The position numbers and the translations under genes were made by a program. This document shows, piece by piece, positions 46,901 to 58,900 of a stretch of DNA of 64,000 nucleotides. How positions within the stretch are numbered: the first letter of the stretch is position 1; every line of letters begins with the position of its first letter. The stretch lies in contig CM046857.1 of assembly GCA_025617745.1 (NCBI GenBank), positions 24,273,761 to 24,337,760 on the forward strand. Direction: 5' to 3'. The notes under the pieces were generated by a model that did no database searches, was not told the DNA's origin, and saw only the letters and a list, made by a program, of their open reading frames with translations. The stretch is from Heliocidaris erythrogramma (taxonomy: Eukaryota > Echinodermata > Echinoidea > Camarodonta > Echinometridae).

Positions 46901-49900
46901 ATGATACCAACAGTCTCCCGTGATTTTACAACGGTTAAGGTAGAAAAGGGGTGTGGTGAGCTCATACCTTAAAGGGAGCGACAAGTCGCAATCAGTGGGC
47001 GGTTTTACAGTTGGCTGCTCCTTTCTCTGGATCAAAGCTCAAAGCGACTTCAATTTATCGCGCACAGCTAATAAAAGTTCGCACATTGACCCAAATTTGA
47101 GTAAACAAGATCGCTCGTTCTTTGTTCCAGTATTTGAATCTCATTGGTCGGTTACGTATGTAGGGATTCGAGTTAACGATCACGCGAGGAATTCGGCAAT
47201 AACATTCCTTCGGTAGCGCACGATTGGACCCGATTGTATCCGAATTTCCCCGAGTCAGGTCAACTGGTCAGGCCCATGGATTACGACTTGCTACTCCCTT
47301 TAATGCCTTTAATACTCCTGTAGTTGTCATGGTTGTATGACAGTCGGTGGTGGTTGAAGCGCATGGTCATCTTATGAACATTGAGCAATGCTATTACCGG
47401 TAATCCTTTACAATAACAGGTGGAGGTAGAAAGGGTGCGTGGTCAGCACGCACAAATAATGCCAACCAGTGGTTGCAGGTGGACCTGAACAGCTTCTACA
47501 TTATAACCGGAGTCATCACGCAGGGTCGACAGGATATCAACCAGTGGGTAACAGCCTTCAAAGTAGCCTACAGTGATGATGGAATCAACTGGAACACCAT
47601 TCAGGATTGCAGTGGAAATGATAAGGTATAGTTACTCGCTCTGCTGATAAGCAAGACTGGAATAAATTACCATGGTTTAATGGTCATAATTTTTTTTTTT
47701 TTTTTAAACTGGTATAAGTTGTTTGAGTGCTTTTACTACAATAATATTTCAAGAGGAACCAAACATTGTGAACCCTTTTTTCGTCAATAGGCTTTCACCG
47801 GAAACACGGATCGCAATAGCAAGGTGACAACAGTGTTTACTCGGCCAATCACTGGCCGTTTCCTACGCATTCACCCCACCGCTTGGAATGGTCACATCAG
47901 TATGAGACTTGAGATTCTTGGAAAGGGAGCCGTGGCCAGTAAGTTAGAATTGACACCTTTTAAAATCATAGACAAAACCCCTCATGATAGTTTTATAATC
48001 TGTTTTGGAAATATGTTATGTATGCATTTTTTCTTTATCTCTTTTTTCTTCAAACATATTTTACAAACTAATAACAACATAACAACAAATATTAATGCGT
48101 TTTCAAGTAAAGTGTTTGAGTATCTGAATATAAAAACGACCCAAGTCCATGGCAGGTCATTTCGAGTAAACTAAAACACTTTATATTTTTTATTTGTCCA
48201 ATAACATGATTATATTTGACTATGATGGTAAGGAAACATCGTAAATACAGGTTTAACCCATATACTATGGGAACCGGGTTGCTCCTGTATTAAGCCTATG
48301 AGAGTTAAAAGAATTCAGTAGTCAAAGGGTTAAATGTTCATTGTTATCATTACGTTCACGTTACTTGTGGGGTTTAAAAAAAAAATCATATACAGAGTAA
48401 GCTACTCTAGTAGGGTTCTAAAAAGAATTCATAATAGTTATTTTTTCAGCTTTTAATCAGTATGGCTTACAAATCTGTGTGCCGTAGGTTGCTTATACTA
48501 CGGCACAATGGTCCCTCGTCACCTAGCATGTTAATTTATGGGATTGTGTGTGTGTGTTAAATGAGGACACTATGTGTCTTGCATCCGAAAATCACACACA
48601 CAAACACACCCTCTCTCTCTCTCTAACACACACACCCACACAGGTTTACATGGCTTTACTTCCGAGGACAACTATTGTTCCTCTATTGTTACTCGTCCTC
48701 GGACAGTCGACGGAATAAGGCATAAATTCATTGTTCGACGTTCGAGGACTATTGTCCGGCTTCCGAGGACCATTGTTATGATTTTTTTTTTGTTCTCTGT
48801 CCGAAAATGTCCTCGGACATAATGCTAAACAAACGCACACACACACACACACACACGAGTCAACATTATCTTTTTACTCTTGCATGTACACGTACTACTG
48901 CACCATATGCAAACTACATGTATGACCAGCAATGGTAAAAATCATTTCCTTTGCAATCAGCACTGCAGCACTTGTTTTACTCAAATTCAAAACATACTTT
49001 AATGACTCCATGCGCACTGAAAACATGAACCATACCAGATGATGGCCCCAATACTTCTGTATTATTCACAATATTGCATTTGAGGAGTGCTCTGTTGGTA
49101 CTGAATCAGGTCTAATAAGGTTAGACAAGGAGTGATGAGAGGGCGCTATGACATGAATGTAAAACTGACCCAAGTCTTGGACTTGGGCCATCCTTTACAA
49201 AAGATAGGAAATACTATTTTACGAAAAAAAGGGAAACAAAAAAAGAGGCATCAGTTTACTTATTCCAAGGAGAGTTGAAACCCATATAAATATGTGAATC
49301 TATGCAGTGCCCAAAATGGTACTGAATTTTATTTGATGATGCGCGACTTTGAGAAACGTGCATGTTTTATCCAAGAAATGTATTTCAAAGTTCCAGTGCC
49401 CGTGGGCTTCTATTTTGTTTATGTGATAAATACGGAATTTCACTTAAACTACTGAAAGGTTCCAGTAAAAAAACGGCTCATCTGGGTTATATTTATGACA
49501 ATGGTGTGGATTACTGTTAAATGTTATCTTGGGATATTTATACAAACTCAACATAATCTGAAATTATGGTATACTGAATTTTCAAGACTACAAATGGTGA
49601 TAGCTGCCAAACATATTTGGTATAAAAGGTATAAGAGAAGAATAATGACATCTAGTTGTCTATCCCGACCCCCTCGCATCACCATGTGGGAAAATGAGTT
49701 AATATTATGATTTTGTTTTTGATATGCTGGTCCAAATAACCCACCTGTTTCATTCTCAATAATTATCTTTAATGTTATTTCCGTGTCCCCATTGTTGCTA
49801 CTATTGATACGATTTACCATCAGGTCATCGGTTTGAGCCACTGAAACTTGGAATGGAAGATGGTCGAATCGCAGACAGCCAACTCTCTTCAAGCACATGT

Positions 49901-52900
49901 TATGATTCGAATCACTGTGTTGACAGGGCAAGACTCAACCAAGTAGCAGGTATGTACAAACATAATGAAGATGTCATGTTTTAGGTTCATGTTTGTTTAT
50001 CGATTAAAAGATATTCCTTATGAAAAATGTCACAATTCTACAAAGACTTGGGGTATTTCCAGAAATTTAGATATCAAAGTTCTGGGAAAATACCTCCCAC
50101 TTTTTCTTTAATAAGGCCTGATACATGTACTTGTATGTTGGTTTAGTTCCAGAAGTCACAATTTCAGTGATTACCCTTTTGGGATTGTTGGTTGTGCTAA
50201 GGAACTAATGTAAAGATTTGTTATTACTTCGCCTCCCAAAGGTGGTGACAAAGCACTGACCTCTACCACCTGGACGGATCATCGCCCATTCCCGCGCGTG
50301 CGAGCACTTGAAGTGGGCGCGGCCATGTTACTCATCCCAGAGCCGTGTGGTTTATTACACGTTACGCACTGAACATCTGTAGTTGTCTGCGCGTTTTGAC
50401 CATGGGCGTCCGCATGGGCGTCCGCATGATTGTTGACAAATCTGTATTCCAGCTTTCTCGCGCGTTGATTTTTCAGAAGTGCAACATGGCGGACCACGAC
50501 TTCACTTCTCTGAGCCAATGAAACGTCCAGGTGGTAGAGGTCAGTGTGACAAAGGTATTATGTTTCGGGTTGGCCGTCCGTCCGTCCCACTTTCTTGTAC
50601 AGGAGATATCTCAAATACCATTTGAGTGAACTTCAAACCCGTTATTATGTATAGTCATGGGAAGACATCTCTTTTTATTTTGGGTAACTAAGGTGAAAGG
50701 TTAACGGTCACAGATAAATTTCTGAAATTACAGGTTTTAGCCTCGTTAATGGGATATCTCGATAACCATTTGAGGTATTTCGGTGTGCGTAGGTCACAGG
50801 TCAATTACCATGAAATATCGGGTTTTAGCCTAATTGCAATATCTCTTGAGCCATTAACTTCAAACTTAATACTAGTATGCATCACCATATTGAGACGAAC
50901 TGTTTAGATTTGTTTGTTGGTCAAATGGCAAAGTTCATAGAGGTCAATATGCATGCACTATGCATGCACTTTTGGTTTCTTAGGTCAAAGGTAAAAGAGG
51001 TCAATTAACATGTAATAAGCTTTTTTGTGGTTATCACAATGTTTCAAGAACAGTTGAGTCATGAACTTAACTAAATTTAGGCGGAGGCATATAGGAGACG
51101 CAGTCGCATTCATCTTATGAATTGGAGAAAATACAATATGCTACTATGAATTATTTATCTACCTGTTCTCATGTTCAGTCGTCAAATATACTGAGGTACT
51201 GAGGGCTCCAGTTGAAATTATGGATTCTCTGAAGTGACTGGCATAACATTTATGTAGGGTGCAGCTCCAAAGAATACAGTAACTATGTCAGTCACCAAAA
51301 AATCCTTAATTTCAACTAGTGCCTCGAAAAAAATATGGTGCATTTGATTTATATCCTACTAGAGTAAGCCTAGATATATTCAAAATAAAAAATAAATGTA
51401 GAATCAGTAGAGAGGCTCGTCAGTCACGCACAAACATTATCGCAGTCTATATTGTCGTGATATATCGAATCGAGAATATCCAGAATAAAAAAGTGACTAT
51501 CTGTATAGCGAAAAATATACGGAGGTCTTACGTCACGCGATATCCTTTTTTCATTCATGGTGAAAGTATTTAATGCCACGTGAGATATTCTTGGCCAATC
51601 ATTGCCCGATTTTATGATGGAGGATACAAAGTATATCGGATCCCTTCTCACATTGCCAAACCCGATCTTTAGGGTAGATTTCTCCCCACCAGACTAAGCT
51701 TAAAAGGCTTTTCTTTGTTCTAAAATTTGGAAAGTTTTAAACTTCCTATAGCACAGTAAGGTTAATTGTTGAATACCATTTTTCTGTGAAGGTGGTGGAA
51801 GGACAGGTGCTTGGTCTGCCCAAACCAATGACCACTCACAGTGGTTTCAAGTTGATCTGCTAACTGACTATAAGCTCGAAGGCATTGTGATCCAAGGTAG
51901 GTCAGATTATGACCAGTGGGTGACGAGTTTCAGCCTTCAGTACAGACCAGATGGACAAGCAGCCTTGATAGATGTAGTGGACGATAATGGAGCCATTGTG
52001 GTAAGCGATTTCTACCTTGACCCTTCAACTTTTCATGTTTCTAACTAGGCTAAAGTTGGGATTAGTTACTAGTCGGAATGGTCTCTGAAAAAATAAATTA
52101 TTTGTGTCCTCTGTGAAATTTTGTCAAATAGCAATGATTTTTTTTTTATGTAAACATTTATAGCAAGGTTATGTAGGTACCACAACTAAACTTTTAAAAA
52201 CTTTTGTTAGTACTAGTTGGTAAGTTGCTTAGCACGTTACTATACATGCTCAAGGGTTGTAGGTTGGGACAATGCACATTTGCGGATTAAATTTCTAATT
52301 GTTCCATGTGTGTGACCATGGTTTAAGAATCAACATCCGGGACTTAGTAGTATTTTGGATGGCACGTTGAACACACCAGCATTTTATCAACATAAAGAAG
52401 TAAAACCTTGCTAATGGTAGAGTGAAGGAGTATCGTTTCAATTTCATTATCAAATTTCCAATTATCCAAGATCTCGTAAATCTGAGGATAGCTTAACATA
52501 CTCTATTATATGTTTCATCATCAGATCTTCCCAGGCAATACTGATAGGGACAGTCCAGTGATCAACATGCTAGCTCTGCCTGTTACAGCTCGTTATGTTC
52601 GTATCCATCCGGAAAATTGGAATGGTCACATCAGTATGCGTTTTGAGCTGCTTGGAGAAGGACCCATCAATGGTAAGGTCATACCCGGAGGCATTCCAAG
52701 TAACTGTATATCTTGAGGTTAATGCAGATATGGTTTTCTTTAAAATTCATGATGGAAATGGACAAATCTCACCTTCGAATAAATAGGCAACCTTCCATGC
52801 TCATCAAAGGAAAAATGAACACCAAAATTAAGTATGAAAGTCTTTTGTTAGCATTTTAATTGTTTTAATATCTTGCTGTAAGCCTTTTTAAAGCTCGTTA

Positions 52901-55900
52901 TCAATGTACTCCTGTGTAAAATCTAAAATATTGAGACCAACTCATAATTAAAAGATCAGAATAACACTGACAACACAACCAGTTAAAGGGAAATTAACCT
53001 CAGCGTATGAATTAGCTTATTTTGAATGGTGTAGTATATGCCTCTTATTTGATACATGCAATTTCATGTAAAAACACAGGATAAAGATATAAATCACTAT
53101 TTTCCAGCCAAGTTATCGTCTGCTAGCAATAATAAGGGGCTGCCATTACTTTATGTGTACACGAACATATTTTTCATCCCAAGTAAAATTTCCTTCATCG
53201 TTAACTTGTAATTGATTTTTAGAGGACAAATATATATTAGATAAAGTCACATATTCTGAAATGTAAGTTTAGTTTTATATATTTTTTAAAAGGTCTTAAT
53301 TTGTTCATAAAAAATATACTTCATAAAAAATATACGTCAAGGACGGAGAATTGACGTCAAGGACGGAGACAATCGTAACAATACCAAAACAAAGCGAGGA
53401 ATCTGCTTTACAGGATGGCTATTAGAACTCATGGGTCGTCAATTATCTAGGCCCATGGCCAATAATAATCGTAATACAATCAGAACAAAGCGACGTATCT
53501 GTTGTAAAGGTAGGCTATTATCAATGCATATGGTACCTAATGATCCGTGTCATGCACAAAATGGCAGCCTCCATGGAAAGACGTAGCAGACAATAGGTGC
53601 ATCTAGAATATCACGTGGGGTTACTTGTCCTTTAAGGAAAATGCAATTTGAATTAAATTAGGAGTGAGGTCATGCTATTTCTAAATTTAGTTTCTTTTGA
53701 TTGCCTCTCATAGTTGTTCCCATCCCTGGAAAGCTGGGTATAGAAGATGGTCGCATAGCTACTACTAGTCTCTCTGCTTCATCTTGCTGGGATGTCAATC
53801 ATTGTGTTGCTCGCTCCAGACTCAACCAGCCTCAAGTGGGAGCTCTTCGGGGAGCCTGGTCTGCTTTAGTAAGTATATAACTGCATCCTAATTTCGCCAC
53901 AATTGTTCAAGATTGCATAACTAATACCCTCAGCCAAAATATTGCAGTGCGTAATCTTCATAATTACTCTTCGAAATGTTAATTGCTTTCCTCTGTATTG
54001 AATTTTGTCCGCACACATGCATCCAAGAAGATATTCTGTGGAAAGTCCCAACTAAATAACAGTAATGGTAAAAGCATAGCATATTACAATGTATTGATCG
54101 CATTTCCTTTCTTCCCAAACTGCTCATAAAGACTGTTTCACAGGTGAAGAATGATTATATTACATAAACATCATCAGCACTATACTAGTGCTGTCCACTT
54201 TTGCACTCACTATGATCCCCTCTCTTCCACAGACTAATGATTTAAACCAATGGATACAAGTTGACCTTCGTGCTGCATTTGAGGTAACAGGGATCCTCAC
54301 ACAAGGCAGGAACAGCCACGACCAGTGGGTCAGGTCTTATCAGGTTTCCTATAGCATTGATGGGAAGGACTGGACCTTGGTGAGAGACTGCCAGACAGGA
54401 ACAAAGGTGAGACTAAAACGTCATTCAGATGAGCAAACTATCAACATTTTGTATGCCTGTTTTCTGGTGTTCTGTACTTCAGCTGTTCCACCATGAAACT
54501 ATAAAGTTCTGTGAACTGTATATCTCCCCATATTTATATCTTATGTGATTTCACGTACATTTATAGATCTTTCCCGTCAATGCAAATGCCCCTATTTATA
54601 TTTTATTCTGTGATTTTATATTACAGATCTTTCCAGGCAATGCTGATCGCGACAGTCTTGTTGAAAATGCCATCAACCCACCTGTGACAGCTAGGTTCTT
54701 CCGTCTTCATCCCTTAACTTGGAATAACCATATTAGTCTGAGATGGGAACTAACTGGCGAGGGTCCTTTCACATGTAAGCGATTTAATGACCCCTCACAT
54801 GTTTTGGGGTTGGACTTAAATATAGCTTCTTGTGATAATGCTGTGATTGATATTAATCTGAATTGTAGTTGCAAGCTCATGCAACCTGATGCATGGAAGA
54901 AATCTGCACCCAACCCAGCAAAGTATGAGATGGACTTGAGGTCTGTTGGCCTCGCACCCTGCTGTATATCTGCATCATATCAACAAAACTTACATATTTG
55001 CGTTTCTGTTCCGTTTTTGAAGCAATATTCACTTTTATGTCTTGTTTGGATTTATCGTTTTATGATTTTGGGGTAATGGTTTTATTACCTATTCTGATAT
55101 AACTATTTAAATTTTTATCCTTAATTGTAAACTTACTGTCATTATTTGCTGTGAATATATCGGTCGGAGGAGGTAAGAGGGATGGTTCTTATTGACTTAC
55201 AGCGACTGAAAGCAGTATATTTCGAGAATTACTCCTTGGTCATGAATGCAAACGCTTTAGACCAACATTACAACATCCGCTAATCAATGCTGTGTTACAG
55301 TGTCTGGATTCAGTATGTATTCATGTCCTTTTAAATATTGAGAATGAAAATAAAATTGAATTCAACTGCATAATGAACATGTTGTAAAGCATTTACCGTC
55401 AAGTCACTCAAATTTGTCTGTATCCTGCAGTGACAAGTGCTTCTCAAAAGCTTGGACTTGAGGACTACCGCATCCCGGACAGTGCCATGACGGCTTCCTC
55501 ACAATGGGATTCAAACCATGGACCACGACGAGCTCGCTTGAACCTTCCACTGTCGGGTGCCCTCAAAGGAGCCTGGTCTGCACTCACCCTAGACCATAGC
55601 CAGTGGCTACAGATAGACCTGAGAGGCACCTATCGGGTTACAGGAATAATCACACAAGGACGCGCTGCTGCCGACCAGTGGGTGACCAGTTATAAGGTGA
55701 CTCATAGCTTGAATGGACAAGACTTCACCACCGTGCTGTCTCCTGGCTCGCAGCAAGACAAGGTATATTTCATTATAAAAAAATTACTGTTATAACAAAC
55801 TCGTAATAAGATGATTTAACTGGTTCCACTTTGTATTTCAATAGGGTGGTCTTTTTTTAGCCCTCATATAACAAGGTTTCAATCCCATTAAACATAATTT

Positions 55901-58900
55901 TGATGTTATATCAATCAATAGTTTTGCCATATTTTAATTACTGTAATATACGTTTGGGTAACTCTGCGATTGTTCATTTGAACCGAATATTTGTTTTACA
56001 GAAGCGTGCAGTCAGAGCTATTACCAATTCTCCCCCACGACCAAGTACACAGCCATTATTTAGAAAACTAAATTTACTGTTTGTACATAATATCAACAAA
56101 TATCAAACTGCAAATTTTATGTTTTCATTTGTTCGAAATTCACTTCCATTTTATAACCATTTATTTGTAAAAAATGAATTTCTAAATAAATAAAATACTA
56201 GACAGTCCGAAAACTTTCATTTACCAAATGGACCCACCCTTTGGAATAGCTTACCGAGGGCACTTAAATCTTGCCCTTCCCTTAACTCTTTTAAACGTAA
56301 TTTGTTTTTAAGATGCCGTTTTTTTATGCCTCCTCCCACCGTAGGTGGTGCCGGAGGCATGATTTTTTCGGGTTGTCCGTCCGTCCGTCCGTCCCTTTTC
56401 GTTCTCGTTCTCGCGATAACTTCAAAACTGTTTTGGGGATCATTTTGTAACTTGGCCCATGTATGCATATGTGAGGGACGATTAGATTTTGGGTTCTCAA
56501 GGTCAAAGGTCATAGAGGTCATTATATACATAAAAATTGTTCGTGATGTATGGAGTCTAGGTCTACCCATTTTAGAAATTTCAAGGGGACAGTGGTCTAT
56601 TTGCTATAAAATCTATTTCCTTGGTGTATTTGATGATTGTAAGTCATCAATGGTAAGTTTTATTATTTGAAAATGAAATTAATTTTCTGTCTCCTGTTCT
56701 TTTTAAGTCAAAAGATTTGTAATTTTGTTGGACCAATCCTTTTTAGAGTGTACATGTATGCCATACATTTCCAATCTGGTGATGGCGGAGGCATAATTTT
56801 TTTTTGTATTATCTTTTATTTTTTAGTAAACGAGGAAGCTTGACTGGGGAGGAATTTTTAATTTGTAAACAAATCTTTCGGCATATTATACTCCCAGTGT
56901 TAAAGATCGTATGCTCGATCTGTAATGAAAAACACAAGTCAGAAAAAATTGGAACCAGCGGGATTCGAACCTGTCATCTACTGCCTGCCAGGCAGCGACT
57001 TAACCACCAGGCTATTCTGGTTCACTTATATTTTTTGTTTGGGATTAGCCCGTCATCGGCCTATGGCCTTTGCAAGTCCCGCACATTTGTATTCTTAGTC
57101 GAGTTTACAGGCATAAAATACAATGTATTTACGTATGTTATTTTGTCTTGTTTTTTATGCAAATGTGAAATAAATGAATTGAATTAAATTCAGTATAAAG
57201 AGGTAATTTCACTCGTCTGAATGAGTTTCCCACTGAGAGCTGGACTTTGCTATAATGACCACATATTTTGTCCTCTTTGAAACATATTTAACCCTTAATG
57301 TAATGGGTTATTTCAAGTTCCCCTCTGACTTGGAGGGAGGGGGCTTCGAGGCCCCAGCCCCCTGATCCCGGCCGCGACATGACCAGACCTAGAATTGCGT
57401 ATAGATTATTTTATGTAAAAATTTCTCTTTTTCGTTTCATATAATTTATTGCAAATATATACATTTCTATTGACAATCAAGTGGAAAATAAAATTTTAAT
57501 GCAAGTCGTTCTTTCTAAACCTTAAAATTATTACATAAGAATACATTTTGAAAATGATTTTTTTTTTATTATTGTTTTACAAATTTATTTCTGTTTTTCA
57601 ATTTAGATTTTTTTATTTTAATTTTTTTCTAATCTGCAGTTAGAATAGATATTTACAGCTCAAGGAAAAAAATTATAGGTGATATAGGAGGAACATGAGG
57701 AAATGAACTTTCCCATTCGTTTTGTACATAAATCCTTCGTTTTCGGCCTAACATGAGGTCATAAAAGGTCACGCGACTCTGTAACAGTATGACCGATTTT
57801 TGTCAACTTGGTGGCAAAAGATGCGCAAGACATTAAAAGAGAAAAATCTGAAAGTTGCGTGATGTGAGATGTAGCAGTTCAAAATGAGCGGCGATTTTTT
57901 TTTTCTAGAGGGGGGGGGGGGGGCAGCGAGGCCCCCCCCCCCCCCAAGTACAGTCAGCGCTAAAGAGAACCTGAATCTACTGACCTTTTCCAATGTGTAT
58001 AAATTTTTGTCTCCCTTTGATGTTTTTTCAACTCCAGTTAGATCGTATTAATATCTCATATTAGACAGTTCAGACAATCTGTATCACAAATGATGTTATC
58101 TAAAGCAGTTATTAAAGCTACCGTATCAGGAAAACCATCCCCAGACTACCCCCCCCCCCCCCCCCCCCAACGCCTCCGTATGGCTATGTGCAGTGAGATG
58201 TCACTGATTGGGGAGATGTTCCTTGTTTTGAGAAGGCATTTTGATCAGCTATGATCAGCTCGAGTCACAATAAATCTAAATAGTCCAATGTGTATAATTA
58301 TCTTTAATTGGCGTGGTAGCAACGATGGGATACACAATCAAAAGGACTGGTTGCTCATTATACATACTACCTTGTTTAATATCAACCGTCCTTTTATTGG
58401 GGGCCATTTATTATTATTTTTTGGGGGGAGGGGTGTCCAAAGGAAGGTAGAATCCTTGGTGACCGTTATGTCTCGGGGCACACAGTCCTGAGATCATGTT
58501 TTGGCAATAGGTTAATTGACCGTACCGCTCAATTTTATGTTTCTATAGGTCTTCAGTGGAAACAATGACAGATCTACCCAGGTAACTCACTACTTTGCCC
58601 CACTGCTGACCACTCGTTTTGTCCGAGTTCTTCCCTCTATGTGGCATGGACACATCAGCATGCGTTTGGAACTCCTCGGAGCTGGACCTGTAGCAGGTGA
58701 GGGACGAAAGGTTCTACGAAACATGCTCCAGCGACAATTGATCCACGGTCATTTTTTGCACTAACCAATCTCCTAACTTCCGCTCTAATAATAAATTAAC
58801 ATTAACACTTCCCTTACGCTACATTTAAGAAATAAAAACCCAAAATGAAAACCTGACCTTAAACATTGACTTCACATGAAACTGAGTCACAACAATAACC

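Larger units (their letters stand above)
55891..57195 (+). mobile_element. LINE 3' fragment inserted in copy B intron
   Basis: Absent from copy A (around 9955). Coding remnant at 55900-56312, then a GTCCGTCC-type stretch, a tRNA-like sequence on the minus strand and a 3' end AAATAAATGAATTGAATT near 57168-57185. Boundaries come from comparison with copy A and are accurate to several bases only. Confidence 0.7.
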
